The notes below the pieces were generated by a model. That model was not told the DNA's origin. It did not search any database and saw only the letters and a list, made by a program, of their open reading frames with translations. A program made the translations under genes and the position numbers. Positions 48,454 through 58,034 of a stretch of DNA of 64,000 bases are shown here, in pieces (positions within the stretch are counted from its first letter, which is position 1; each line of letters opens with the position of its first letter). The stretch is from Haemophilus influenzae (GTDB lineage Bacteria > Pseudomonadota > Gammaproteobacteria > Enterobacterales > Pasteurellaceae), in contig NZ_LN831035.1 of assembly GCF_001457655.1 (NCBI RefSeq), forward strand, positions 1,364,001-1,428,000. The letters are read 5' to 3'.

Positions 48454-51234
48454 CTAATAAGAAGCTGCTTTTAATATGCTGACAAATCTGCCTGATTTTT
48501 TTAGAGCTTTTTGCGCCAACGCATCTATTGTGGCTTTTGTCGCTAACTGATCTAAATGTTGATAGGTATAAATGGCATCTGGATTATCTTGTTGCCAGTA
48601 ACTTTCTTCAATAATCGAAGCAACTGAAACTAAAGAATCAAATTCACGTCGAATCTGAGTATGTTGTTCCGCTAGTTTTTTACGTAATAAATTTTCATCA
48701 ATGCCATTTTTTACAATATCATCTAGCACCTGATTTGTAAGATGCGTAAGTTCTTCTACTCGCTTAGGATCGCAACTAAATTCAATTTTTCCCTCAATTT
48801 GTGGTGTATGAACATCTTGCATAAACCAACTATTTACAGAATAAATCCCTGAAACTTTTTCACGTAGAATTAAGCGTAATTTTTCTTGCACAATATCAGC
48901 AAGAATATTGAATAAATATTTTTGTTCCGCTCGCCAAGTATTATCTGCGGTAAGGTATATTTCTACATCAGCTCTCGGTTCTTTCAAGCCATTCATAATA
49001 AATGATTGAGTTGGTGTATGAATAATAGTTGGGACAAAGTGACGTATCTGAGTTTTTGATTCAACTGAAGCTAAATAACGTTCTGCCAATTTCTTTACTT
49101 GATTAAGTTCAATATCGCCAATAATAAAATAGGTAAAATCTGTTTTATTTAAAATATAACGTTGATAAGCGTTACTTAATTGGTTTTTATCAAATGCTAA
49201 TTGCTGTGCTTGTTTTTGACTATAGACAGTTTCAATATTTGGAAAGCGTAGTTTTGAAACGGCTTGCATAAATTGTGTTTCTAAATCAATTTGTTTGAAA
49301 TAATCACGGGTTTCACGTCGATATTTTTCTAAGGCAAGATCGGATATAGGCGAAGAACGTAATTTTAAGCGGAACAATGTCAGTAAATTTTCCAAATCTT
49401 TAGGTTTAGATACACCAGTAAAACCTTGTTTATCATCATCAATCACAGTTGCAATTACCAATGGATCACGCGAAAAAATTTGATTAACTGCAGAAAGAGA
49501 AAGTTCTCCAACACCTGTTTCATCAACTACACTAACGGCAGCACGCAATAAGTGATAGTCCTTATCTGGGATAGAACGTAAACCACCTTTAGTAACAGCA
49601 CGAAAATGTACTTGATTTGGAGTTTTGTCACTATAGTGATAGATCAATTTACTTCCGTTACTTAAACGAAATTCATAAATATCGCCGCGATCCCAGTATT
49701 TTTCTTGGGAAAGTGAGCCTGTGTTAAATGTTAAGTGCGGTAATTTTTCGAGTTGTTTTTTTTCATCCCATTGATGTTGTTGCATTTTCATTGCATTGTT
49801 CCAACGAGTTTCTATTTCTACTACATCAAAAGGCAAGGCTTTTTGTGGCAAAGGTTGAGTGATTAATAATAATTTTGCTTTTAATACTAAGGTTTGATTT
49901 AACGTTCGTTGTAAATCAGCTAATGTAATTTGAGATAAAAAACGTTTATTGAGTTCATAACGATCATTTACGCTCAATACTACTTGCTTATTTGCCACAG
50001 AAGTAATGAGATCATCGGCAATTTTTAAACTACCAGAACGAATATTTAATTGTTTTTCATTGAGTTGAGTTAAGCGTTTAATCTCGCCGTTTAATTCATT
50101 TTGAGTAAAACCTTGTTGTTTTATACTGGCAATAAAGGCAAATAATTTATCTATCGTTTTTGAATATTGTGTATCTATAAGCTGGAGAGAAAAAATGCTT
50201 TGTAGTGTTTCTTTACCTAAATGAGTACGATAAAAATTTGCAGAATCTACGCCATTTTCTGTTTCCTTTTCCCATTTCTGTAAACGTAAGTTAAGCAATC
50301 GAGTGGTAATTTGCTGAATTAATTCTTGTTTATAACTCGCTAATGTATTGGTTTCAATTGTATTTTCAAAAAAACTTAATTCAATACTTGGAATTGTTGT
50401 GCCTTGTTCAGAAATAGAATCTAATCGCCACTTGTTGATAAGCGGAATATTAAAATCAATTTTTTCCAATGTTGTTTTAGTAATTGGGTTTTCTTGGGAT
50501 AGGTTTTGTTTTAATAGTTTTACTACTTGTTTTGTATCAATATCGCCTACAATAATTACTGACATATTATCTGGTCGATACCATTTGTGGTAAAAATCAG
50601 CGACGCGTTTAGCTGAAATTGTTTTAATAATATCCATATCTCCAATAGGATCACGCAATACATAACGAGATCCTGCCATTTCAATAGCACTTTTCTTATT
50701 GCCAATACGTAACATTGGGCTTAAACGTCTCCGCCATTCTTCTTGTACTACACCACGTTCGCCATCCACATCTTTAGGTAAAAAAGTAATATTATTCATC
50801 CATTCATTGATGACATCAAAAGCTAATTCTAATTTTTGCTGATTATTGCTATCTAAATTTAAAGTATAGACTGTATTTTCAAAATCGGTGAAAGCATTAA
50901 TATCTCGTGCAAATTTCATTCCAAGTTTTTCTAACGCATTAATAATTTGATTTTCTGGATATTTCTTTGAGCCATTAAATGCCATATGTTCAACTAAATG
51001 GGCAATGCCTTTTTGATCATCATCTTCGTGCATTGAGCCTGCATTAATTACTAATCGAATATAAACGCGTTCTTTGGGTTCAGTATTTTTTAATACAAAG
51101 TATTGCAAACCATTTGATAGTTTACCGTGCTGAATATTTGGATCAAAAGGTAAATCACTATTGGGCGATAGTTCCAAGGATTGACAAGCAATTAGTGAAA
51201 AGATAAGCAAAAAAAATGCGGTTGTTTTTTTCAT
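48454..51234 (-). CDS. M16-family zinc protease, predicted lipoprotein (PqqL/FusC-like)
   Basis: 926 residues, the size of two tandem M16 pairs. The N-terminus is a lipoprotein signal with lipobox LIAC, Cys17 lipidated. The inverted zinc motif HLVEH is at 79-83 (GIAHLVEHMAFNGSKKYP), and the distal Glu ligand lies in GERGVVQEEWRRR near 158. The C-terminal half is the inactive partner repeat, with FTYFIIGDIEL near 695. M16 enzymes cut unfolded or small proteins inside a closed clamshell. It sits downstream of a TonB-dependent receptor, as FusC does beside FusA, so cleavage of an imported protein is a reasonable inference. CTAGGT is its only ribosome site candidate, just after a hairpin. Confidence 0.9.
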   Translation of the reverse strand: MKKTTAFFLLIFSLIACQSLELSPNSDLPFDPNIQHGKLSNGLQYFVLKNTEPKERVYIRLVINAGSMHEDDDQKGIAHLVEHMAFNGSKKYPENQIINALEKLGMKFARDINAFTDFENTVYTLNLDSNNQQKLELAFDVINEWMNNITFLPKDVDGERGVVQEEWRRRLSPMLRIGNKKSAIEMAGSRYVLRDPIGDMDIIKTISAKRVADFYHKWYRPDNMSVIIVGDIDTKQVVKLLKQNLSQENPITKTTLEKIDFNIPLINKWRLDSISEQGTTIPSIELSFFENTIETNTLASYKQELIQQITTRLLNLRLQKWEKETENGVDSANFYRTHLGKETLQSIFSLQLIDTQYSKTIDKLFAFIASIKQQGFTQNELNGEIKRLTQLNEKQLNIRSGSLKIADDLITSVANKQVVLSVNDRYELNKRFLSQITLADLQRTLNQTLVLKAKLLLITQPLPQKALPFDVVEIETRWNNAMKMQQHQWDEKKQLEKLPHLTFNTGSLSQEKYWDRGDIYEFRLSNGSKLIYHYSDKTPNQVHFRAVTKGGLRSIPDKDYHLLRAAVSVVDETGVGELSLSAVNQIFSRDPLVIATVIDDDKQGFTGVSKPKDLENLLTLFRLKLRSSPISDLALEKYRRETRDYFKQIDLETQFMQAVSKLRFPNIETVYSQKQAQQLAFDKNQLSNAYQRYILNKTDFTYFIIGDIELNQVKKLAERYLASVESKTQIRHFVPTIIHTPTQSFIMNGLKEPRADVEIYLTADNTWRAEQKYLFNILADIVQEKLRLILREKVSGIYSVNSWFMQDVHTPQIEGKIEFSCDPKRVEELTHLTNQVLDDIVKNGIDENLLRKKLAEQHTQIRREFDSLVSVASIIEESYWQQDNPDAIYTYQHLDQLATKATIDALAQKALKKSGRFVSILKAASY

Positions 51235-51249
51235 TATTTTTACCTAGAA

Positions 51250-51286
51250 AAAAGAAAACTCTACGCTAAATAAAATAAGCGTAGAG
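51250..51286 (-). terminator. Hairpin terminator/attenuator between receptor and protease genes
   Basis: On the minus strand CTCTACGCT (51286-51278), a ten-base loop and AGCGTAGAG (51267-51259) form a perfect nine-base stem, followed by TTTTCTTTTTTC. It lies 51 bases after the receptor stop and 25 bases before the protease ATG. Receptor transcripts should mostly end here, with some read-through into the protease. Confidence 0.75.
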
Positions 51287-51337
51287 TAGGGCTGGTGGAT
51301 ATTTCAAAAGCCCACAAGCCCTATACATTGAAAAAAA

Positions 51338-53827
51338 TTAGAATTGATAGCCAATTTCTAGCCAAAATTCACGCCCAGGCGTATAAACACCATATTCATC
51401 GTTGGTGGAAATAGTAGTGACTTTATTTTTACGTGTTTTATTGAGAACATTTAAAATATCTACTTGCAAATAGACACTATGTTTACCACGAATGGTGGGT
51501 TGCCAACGAATGCTACTATCCCATTGTGTATGTCTGCCATAGTGATAGCTACGGAAACGTGAAATATCATCATTATTATTATCGCTATCAAGTTCTTCAT
51601 AGCTACGAATTGGTGCTTTCATATACACTTTATTTGACCAAGTAATATCGTAATCTGGTATCGTCATATCAATACCTAGACGAGCAATCCAATCTTCCGT
51701 GTTACTATTAACTTGTTGTAGCATTTGACTACGAGTCATTAATTTTCCGTCTAAATAGACGGGTTCATTTGGATTAAATTCATTACTTACATCAGCTCGT
51801 TTTGTATTTAACCAATCAAAACCAAGTGACGTAGTCCAATAAGTTTTACCTAATTTCCAAGGTTCTATATTGTTAAGCTGGAAAGTATAAATATCAACAC
51901 CGAATGGACGCCCATTAATATAACTACTTTTCTTTATTCCCCTTACAGTCTCTCCTCGTTTCAATATGATACGATTTTTATTATCACGATGAATATAACC
52001 GAGTTTCAGTGCTAAATTACCCATATTTTGGTCAAAACTTAAACTTAATTCATCTGCATAAGGGCTTTTTAGAGATGAAAAGTTTTGATGCTGACGTGTT
52101 GAATCATCATTAATCTTTAAGATTCTATTGGCTAATTTTAAAGAAGCAAAAGAACGACCATAATAACGATTTAAACCTAGTGTAAATCCTGTATCATCCC
52201 AAGGGTGATAACGTGCAACAAAGCGCGGGGCGATATTATTATTTTTTAAATAATCATCACGTTCAATGCGAATGCCTGGTCGAAACTCAAATTTACGCCA
52301 TTTAATTAAATCTTCAGCGTAAATACCGATATTTTGATAGCTGGTTTTAACACGACCTTTTGATGTTGTGCTTTCTGATAAAGAAAAAGGATCTATAGTC
52401 CCATCATTTTTCAAAGTAGATAATATTATTTTTGAATGAACATCCTGTGGACGATAGAATTGATATTTAGTTGCCTGATAAATTCCACCAATAGAAATAG
52501 AATGCTCGGTAGAAGCTAAATAAAAAGGATCCATCACATATTCAGTAGAAAAATGTAAATTATCTTGGGTTAAACGGCTATTACCATACCCGCCTTTTTC
52601 GAAATTATACAGTGGCTCACCATCTTGATTTGACACAGATGTTGTTTCAACATTATTTGAGGATGATTTACGCTTATCTTTAAAACGATCGTATGCTAAA
52701 GTATTTGTCCAAACGCCAGAGTCAAATGAATGCACCCAAGCAAGCGTTGATCCCAATGCTTGATGATAATCGCTTACATTGTTACCTATATTTTCCTTGA
52801 AATATTTCAATTCTTTATAATTTGAATAACGTAAACCGAGTTCAATACGTTCTTTTTCTTGCGGTGTCCAATTGAAATTTAATAAAAGATTATCGGAAAG
52901 TCGTTGATGATTTTGTTTGTCTAGTTGCGCTTTGTTATTGGCATTTTTATCAAAGCCAATTAAACGATTTTGTTCAATAGATGATGTTCTGCGACTATAG
53001 CCAAAAACCATTCCTAAATTATCATTTAGTCTTTTTTCAGCCAAAATATTGAATGTTTGTTTATTGTATTTAGGTTGTAACTCTGCCGCACCAGAATCAT
53101 CGGGTCTTACTTGTTTAAGTATTTTTTGTACTGAGTCTCCAGCTTCCATTTTTGCCCAAGAGGAATTTGTCGTGCGATATTTAAGTTTTATGCTATCAGT
53201 GCCGCTATATTGTTTTGTTTTGGCGATAACTGCCCCTCCCATAAATCCCCCTAAGCTAGCAGAAATATTACTATCTTGTACTTCTACTTTAGAAAGCATA
53301 GTCGCATCAAAAAAATAAGCTTGAGTGTGACTAATTCCTGGCACAACTTGCATAGCACCGTCAAAAATACTGCTATCAATAGCAAGATCATTATTTATAT
53401 TGACATTATCAACAAAGTAGGCGGTTTGATTTGGATCGGCGCCGTTAATTGAAATATTTTCAGGCTTGATTTCACCACGTTGAAAACCATTTTGGTCGCT
53501 ATTTTCATAACGAATATGGGGATTAGAACGAAGGTAATCAGTGATATTACCATTTGATGTAGGCGTTTTACTTATCTCGTCAGAAGAGAGCGTTTTAACG
53601 GAAGAAAGCGATTTATTATTGTCGCCATAAACAACAATTTCGGGCAATATATTTTTGTTGGTTGTTGGTTGTTGGTTGTTGGTTGTTGGTTGTTGGTTGT
53701 TGGTTGTTGGTTGTTGGTTGTTGGTTGTTGGTTGTTGGTTGTTGGTTGTTTCAGCAGTTTGCCCCATAATAAATGGACTGGCAAATGTTGAGCAGAATAA
53801 CAACATTAATGGCTTTTTTTGATACAT
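51338..53827 (-). CDS. TonB-dependent outer-membrane receptor, phase-variable
   Basis: 829 residues. Signal peptide [19 protein letters not shown] with probable cleavage near 22-25; a QQPTTNN repeat at about 26-58; a TonB-box-like EIVVYG at 63-68; a plug domain (about 70-220: [40 protein letters not shown]); and a 22-strand barrel ending [10 protein letters not shown], with the terminal Phe expected for BAM insertion. The substrate is unknown; there is no heme-receptor motif I can point to. A Fur box lies 32 bases before the ATG. The repeat is encoded by a heptanucleotide tract, so copy number sets the frame; it is in frame here. An M16 protease gene follows. Confidence 0.93.
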   Translation of the reverse strand: MYQKKPLMLLFCSTFASPFIMGQTAETTNNQQPTTNNQQPTTNNQQPTTNNQQPTTNKNILPEIVVYGDNNKSLSSVKTLSSDEISKTPTSNGNITDYLRSNPHIRYENSDQNGFQRGEIKPENISINGADPNQTAYFVDNVNINNDLAIDSSIFDGAMQVVPGISHTQAYFFDATMLSKVEVQDSNISASLGGFMGGAVIAKTKQYSGTDSIKLKYRTTNSSWAKMEAGDSVQKILKQVRPDDSGAAELQPKYNKQTFNILAEKRLNDNLGMVFGYSRRTSSIEQNRLIGFDKNANNKAQLDKQNHQRLSDNLLLNFNWTPQEKERIELGLRYSNYKELKYFKENIGNNVSDYHQALGSTLAWVHSFDSGVWTNTLAYDRFKDKRKSSSNNVETTSVSNQDGEPLYNFEKGGYGNSRLTQDNLHFSTEYVMDPFYLASTEHSISIGGIYQATKYQFYRPQDVHSKIILSTLKNDGTIDPFSLSESTTSKGRVKTSYQNIGIYAEDLIKWRKFEFRPGIRIERDDYLKNNNIAPRFVARYHPWDDTGFTLGLNRYYGRSFASLKLANRILKINDDSTRQHQNFSSLKSPYADELSLSFDQNMGNLALKLGYIHRDNKNRIILKRGETVRGIKKSSYINGRPFGVDIYTFQLNNIEPWKLGKTYWTTSLGFDWLNTKRADVSNEFNPNEPVYLDGKLMTRSQMLQQVNSNTEDWIARLGIDMTIPDYDITWSNKVYMKAPIRSYEELDSDNNNDDISRFRSYHYGRHTQWDSSIRWQPTIRGKHSVYLQVDILNVLNKTRKNKVTTISTNDEYGVYTPGREFWLEIGYQF
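53655..53750 (-). repeat. Heptanucleotide tract, 13 full copies, in the receptor gene
   Basis: On the plus strand TTGTTGG is repeated 13 times from 53655 to 53745, then TTGTT. On the coding strand the unit is CAACCAA. Because 7 is not a multiple of 3, gaining or losing one unit shifts the frame; three units change the protein by seven residues. The tract lies between signal peptide and TonB box, where length changes should be tolerated. Confidence 0.97.
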
Positions 53828-53858
53828 AGTATAGTTCCCTAAAATAAAAGATAGAAAT

Positions 53859-53877
53859 AAGAATGATTATCATTATA
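53859..53877 (-). promoter_or_regulatory. Fur box of the TonB-dependent receptor
   Basis: The minus strand reads TATAATGATAATCATTCTT, 16 of 19 matches to GATAATGATAATCATTATC. It is 32 bases upstream of the receptor start, where it should block transcription when iron is plentiful. Confidence 0.85.
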
Positions 53878-53938
53878 TTTTTAAAATTTATGAATACAAG
53901 GGGGATTCGACTTAAAATAGGTATCAAAGAAATAAAAA

Positions 53939-53962
53939 AACCGCACTTTTAAAAGTGCGGTT
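53939..53962 (-). terminator. Terminator of mop (perfect uptake-signal palindrome)
   Basis: AACCGCACTTTTAAAAGTGCGGTT is a perfect 24-base palindrome of two Hin-type signals (given here as two 12-base halves joined: AACCGCACTTTT and AAAAGTGCGGTT). The minus strand continues TTTTTTTATTTC. It insulates mop from the receptor promoter. Confidence 0.85.
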
Positions 53963-53989
53963 ATATTCAATTCTGTTTTATGGAAGAAA

Positions 53990-54199
53990 TTATTCTACCC
54001 CAACCATTACAGAAGTTGCTTTGATGATCGCGTATGCTTCTTTACCAACTTCTAAGTTTAATTCTTTAACTGCTGCTAAAGATACAGTAGAAGAAAGCAC
54101 GTTACCGCCACCGATATCAATGTGAACGATTGCATTTACCGAACCGTTTCCGATTGAAACAACTTTACCTTTTAATTGGTTTCTTGCACTAATTTTCAT
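53990..54199 (-). CDS. mop: Mop-type molybdate-binding protein (molbindin)
   Basis: 69 residues: one TOBE/Mop domain (ISARNQLKGKVVSIGNGSVN, then VHIDIGGGNVLSSTVSL, then AYAIIKATSVMVGV). Molbindins form hexamers that store molybdate in the cytoplasm. AAGGAAATG-type spacing with the ribosome site directly before the start. No ModE-like operator is evident. It is 107 bases downstream of tusE. Confidence 0.9.
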   Translation of the reverse strand: MKISARNQLKGKVVSIGNGSVNAIVHIDIGGGNVLSSTVSLAAVKELNLEVGKEAYAIIKATSVMVGVE

Positions 54200-54306
54200 A
54201 ACATTTCCTTGTTAGTTAGGGTTTAAAAGAGCCTGTGTTTTACCTTACAAAAAACAAGTCGTAAATAAACTAAGCGTTTAAAACTTTTAAAAAATTGACC
54301 GCACTT

Positions 54307-54636
54307 TTATAGGCATTTTGCAGGTTTCGGCAAACCTGCTAATTTTGTGGCTTGTTTTGCAGGGCCTTCAGGAAATAAGCGTTGCAAATAACGACTGTTA
54401 CCTTTATCTGCACCCAGTTTTTCAGCCATGGCTTTTACCAACATACGGATGGCTGGGGAGGTGTTATATTCTTGATAAAAGTCTCGTACAAAGTAAATCA
54501 CTTCCCAATGGGCATCTGTTAATTCGATACTTTCCAGCTGTGCAATAGAGCGAGCGACATCTTCGTTCCATTGTTGGCTATTAAGCAAATAACCGTCTTT
54601 GTCAGTTTCAACTTCAATTCCATTGATATTCAACAT
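54307..54636 (-). CDS. tusE: Sulfurtransferase TusE (DsrC family)
   Basis: 109 residues. DsrC-fold protein with the conserved C-terminal arm ending PAKCL; Cys108 is the penultimate sulfur-carrying residue. TusE takes sulfur from TusBCD and hands it to MnmA for 2-thiouridine at tRNA position 34. It follows ttcA, another tRNA thiolation gene, with one base between, so they are probably cotranscribed. Confidence 0.94.
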   Translation of the reverse strand: MLNINGIEVETDKDGYLLNSQQWNEDVARSIAQLESIELTDAHWEVIYFVRDFYQEYNTSPAIRMLVKAMAEKLGADKGNSRYLQRLFPEGPAKQATKLAGLPKPAKCL

Positions 54637-54637
54637 A

Positions 54638-55579
54638 TTAATTCACTTCTTTAAAGTTAATCATTTCGTTGTTTGAAAAATCAGTTTGATCTTCGTCCTC
54701 AAATTGCATTGGCGTGATTTGTTCTTCATCAAATGCGGTATCGCCTTCAATCCCATTAATCATTTGTCCGTGTTTGATTCCTTTGAAATCAAATAATTTT
54801 GGATCACTCATATGTGACAATGTAATGTTTTGCATTGCGCTGAACATAGTTTCTAAGCGTCCAGGATATTGGCGATCCCAAGTATTGAGCATTTCTTTTA
54901 CAACTTGGCGTTGAAGATTTGGTTGTGAGCCACATAGATTACAAGGAATAATCGGAAATTCTTTCGCGATGGCATATTTCTCAATATCTTTTTCTTTGCA
55001 GTAAGTAAGCGGACGAATCACAATTTGTTTGCCATCGTCAGAAATTAATTTAGGTGGCATTGATTTCATTTTGCCGCCATAAAACATATTTAAAAATAGC
55101 GTCGCTAACATATCGTCTCGGTGGTGTCCTAAAGCGATTTTGGTTGCACCAAGTTCTGTGGCAGTACGGTATAAAATTCCACGGCGTAGGCGAGAGCAGA
55201 GCGAACAAGTGGTTTTTCCCTCTGGAATTTTTTCTTTCACAATGCCGTAAGTATTTTCTTGTACAATTTTGTAATCTACGCCAATACTTTCCAAATATTC
55301 AGGCAATACGTGTTCTGGAAACCCTGGTTGTTTTTGATCAAGGTTCACCGCAACAATATCAAATTTAATCGGCGCACTTTGCTGTAAATTCAACAAAATA
55401 TCGAGAAGCGTATAACTGTCTTTGCCTCCGGATAAACACACCATGACTTTATCGCCATCTTCAATCATCCCAAAATCCGAAATAGCGTTGCCTACGTTAC
55501 GGCGAAGACGTTTTTGTAATTTATTGAAATTATAGCTTTGTTTTTTCTCTTGTTGGGCTAACTGGGTTAATTCGCTCAT
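54638..55579 (-). CDS. ttcA: tRNA 2-thiocytidine(32) synthetase TtcA
   Basis: 313 residues. PP-loop SGGKDS at 50-55 for adenylation of C32; iron-sulfur cysteine pairs CSLC (125-128) and PCNLC (213-216), the latter two providing cluster ligands in the family. Inserts sulfur at C32 of selected tRNAs. Divergent from mukF (about 150 bases between starts) and coupled to tusE. Confidence 0.96.
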   Translation of the reverse strand: MSELTQLAQQEKKQSYNFNKLQKRLRRNVGNAISDFGMIEDGDKVMVCLSGGKDSYTLLDILLNLQQSAPIKFDIVAVNLDQKQPGFPEHVLPEYLESIGVDYKIVQENTYGIVKEKIPEGKTTCSLCSRLRRGILYRTATELGATKIALGHHRDDMLATLFLNMFYGGKMKSMPPKLISDDGKQIVIRPLTYCKEKDIEKYAIAKEFPIIPCNLCGSQPNLQRQVVKEMLNTWDRQYPGRLETMFSAMQNITLSHMSDPKLFDFKGIKHGQMINGIEGDTAFDEEQITPMQFEDEDQTDFSNNEMINFKEVN

Positions 55580-55728
55580 TCTGTTATCTTTGGTTATTCA
55601 TGAAAGGCGCACATTATACGTGAAAAATAGGAAAAGTGCGGTCAATTCAAAAGAAGATTTTTAAGATCCGTAAAAAATCCTGTATAATCTTTCCAATTTT
55701 TTGTTCAATTTTAACGCTTTGCAATTCA

Positions 55729-57063
55729 ATGATTGAAACATCCCAAACTATTCCTGAACTCGTCTCTTGGGCAAAAGATCGCGAGTTTTCTTTGAATTTA
55801 CCTACCGAGCGCTTGGTTTTCCTGCTGGCGATTGCAATTTATAACAACGAACGTTTAGACGGCGAAATGTTAGAAGCCGATCTTGTGGATATTTTCCGCC
55901 ACACGATGAATGCTTTTGAGCAATCCACGGATGCCATTGCAACACGAGCGAATAATGCAATTAATGAATTAGTGAAACAACGTTTGTTAAACCGTTTTAG
56001 TAGCGAATTTACTGAGGGCTTGGCGATTTATCGTTTAACGCCATTAGGTGTTGGCGTATCTGATTATTACATTCGTCAGCGTGAATTTTCCGCATTGCGT
56101 CTTTCTGTACAACTTTCCATTGTGGCAGATGAAATTCAACGCGCTTCTGATTCAGCAGAAGAGGGCGTGGAGAATAACGAAAGCGAACATTTTTGGCGTC
56201 GTAATGTGTTTGCACCATTAAAATATTCCGTTGCAGAGATTTTTGATAGCATCGATCTTTCACAACGCATTATGGATGAAAACCAGCAAAGTATTAAAGA
56301 TGAAATTGCAGAGCTTCTTACTAAAGATTGGCAAGCGGCAATTTCAAGCTGTGAACGTTTATTAGATGAAACATCTGGGAATTTGCGCGAATTGCAAGAT
56401 ACGCTAAATGCGGCAGGGGATAAACTTCAAGCGCAATTATTGCGTATTCAAGATTGTGTGATTGGGCGTGATGACTTGTACTTTATCGATCAGTTGATTA
56501 CGGATTTACAATCTAAACTTGACCGTATTATCAGCTGGGGGCAACAAGCCATTGATTTATGGATTGGTTATGACCGCCATGTGCATAAATTTATTCGTAC
56601 TGCCATTGATATGGATAAAAATCGCGTGTTCTCACAACGTTTACGTAATTCTATTCATCATTATTTTGATCATCCTTGGTTCTTGTGGACGGCGCAAGCC
56701 GAGCGTTTAGTTGATCTGCGCGATGAAGAAATGGTGTTGCGTGAAGATGATGCTTTAGGTGAATTACCAGAAGAATTGCAATACGAATCCCTTTCTGATT
56801 TACACGATCAAATTGTAGAGCATATGCAAGGCTTACTGATTGCTTATCGTGAAAATAACCGTCCGATTGATTTGAGTTTAGTGTTAAAAGAACAACTGGA
56901 AAATTATCCACTTTCTCGTCATTTTGATGTGGCTCGAATCATTGTTGATCAAGCAGTACGCCTTGGTATGGCGAATGATGATTTATCGGGTATTTATCCA
57001 GATTGGCAAGCAATTAATAAACGTGGTGCTGAAGTGCAAGCGCATGTGATTGATAAGTATTAA
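55729..57063 (+). CDS. mukF: Chromosome partition protein MukF (kleisin)
   Basis: 444 residues from ATG 55729 ([18 protein letters not shown]), close to 440 in E. coli; the frame continues upstream to a TTG at 55636 but that part is not family-like. N-terminal winged-helix dimerisation domain (1-115), a helical middle region and a C-terminal winged helix that binds the MukB head. Joins MukE and MukB in the condensin complex. Normally followed directly by mukE; here a methyltransferase and a nuclease gene lie between. Confidence 0.95.
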   Translation: MIETSQTIPELVSWAKDREFSLNLPTERLVFLLAIAIYNNERLDGEMLEADLVDIFRHTMNAFEQSTDAIATRANNAINELVKQRLLNRFSSEFTEGLAIYRLTPLGVGVSDYYIRQREFSALRLSVQLSIVADEIQRASDSAEEGVENNESEHFWRRNVFAPLKYSVAEIFDSIDLSQRIMDENQQSIKDEIAELLTKDWQAAISSCERLLDETSGNLRELQDTLNAAGDKLQAQLLRIQDCVIGRDDLYFIDQLITDLQSKLDRIISWGQQAIDLWIGYDRHVHKFIRTAIDMDKNRVFSQRLRNSIHHYFDHPWFLWTAQAERLVDLRDEEMVLREDDALGELPEELQYESLSDLHDQIVEHMQGLLIAYRENNRPIDLSLVLKEQLENYPLSRHFDVARIIVDQAVRLGMANDDLSGIYPDWQAINKRGAEVQAHVIDKY

Positions 57064-57075
57064 TTAGTAATAAGT

Positions 57076-58032
57076 ATGAAAGAATATAAAACAATAGATT
57101 TGTTTGCTGGAATTGGTGGCATTCGTCTAGGTTTTGAAGCATTTGGATGTAAAAACGTATTTTCATCAGAATGGGATAAGTATGCTCAAAGTATGTATGA
57201 AGTAAATTTTGGCGAAAAACCTTTTGGAGATATTAATGATATATCTCCTAGCGATATACCAGATCATGATATTTTACTTGCTGGATTTCCTTGCCAACCA
57301 TTTAGTATTGCTGGTAAAGGATTGGGCTTTGCTGATACTAGAGGAACATTATTTTTTAATATAGAAGCAATTTTGAAAGCTAAAAAACCAAAAGCTTTTT
57401 TGCTGGAAAATGTAAAAATATTAACAACACATGATAATGGTAATACATTTAAAGTTATTAACGATAAATTAAATAAGTTAGGATATACGGTATATCATAA
57501 AGTATTAAATACCCTTGATTTTGGATTACCACAAAAAAGAGAGCGAATTTACATTGTGGGTTTTTTAGATAAATTGCATTTTGAATTTCCAAAGCCTATA
57601 GGAAAGTATGAAGAACTTTCTAATATATTAGAGAGTGATGATGTTGTTCCTAATAATTATTTTCTTTCAGATGAACTAAAACGGAAAAGATTAAGTTCAA
57701 TTACTAAAGATGTGCCTTATCCTTCAATTTGGCATGAAAATATTTCAGGAAATGTTTCTGCTCTTCCATACTCTTGTGCATTAAGAGCTGGGGGAAGTTA
57801 TAATTATCTAGTTGTAAATGGGGTACGTCGATTAACTGGGCGAGAAATGCTAAGATTGCAAGGATTTCCAGATACTTTTGAAATTAATATACCTTATTCT
57901 CAGGTACGTAAAGTTGCTGGCAATTCAGTTAGTATTCCTGTAATTAGGGCTATTGCTGGTTCAATGATTAATAGTTTAAATATGGCAACGCCTAAAATAA
58001 ATCAAGCAATTCAACTTTCATTATTGGACTAA
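57076..58032 (+). CDS. DNA (cytosine-5) methyltransferase of a type II R-M system
   Basis: 318 residues with m5C motifs in canonical order: I DLFAGIGG (8-15); IV GFPCQPFS (70-77) with catalytic Cys73; VI ENV (111-113); VIII QKRERIYIVGF (153-163); IX RRLTGREMLRLQGFP (251-265); X GNSVSIPV (282-289). The target-recognition region (about 164-250) is short, suiting a single short target. It begins 12 bases after mukF. I suspect RGCGCY (HaeII-type) specificity from protein sizes and location, by recall rather than comparison. AT-rich, with no uptake signals. Confidence 0.93.
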   Translation: MKEYKTIDLFAGIGGIRLGFEAFGCKNVFSSEWDKYAQSMYEVNFGEKPFGDINDISPSDIPDHDILLAGFPCQPFSIAGKGLGFADTRGTLFFNIEAILKAKKPKAFLLENVKILTTHDNGNTFKVINDKLNKLGYTVYHKVLNTLDFGLPQKRERIYIVGFLDKLHFEFPKPIGKYEELSNILESDDVVPNNYFLSDELKRKRLSSITKDVPYPSIWHENISGNVSALPYSCALRAGGSYNYLVVNGVRRLTGREMLRLQGFPDTFEINIPYSQVRKVAGNSVSIPVIRAIAGSMINSLNMATPKINQAIQLSLLD

Positions 58033-58034
58033 AA

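Noticed and set aside
53572..53784. Alternative minus-strand frame through the heptanucleotide tract
   Set aside because: The tract is open in every frame, so a shifted copy of the same repeat peptide appears. It has no signal peptide and ends soon after; it shows what an out-of-frame variant would encode.
55636..55728. N-terminal extension of MukF from a TTG
   Set aside because: Low-complexity hydrophobic and basic residues unlike MukF; the ATG at 55729 gives the family length.
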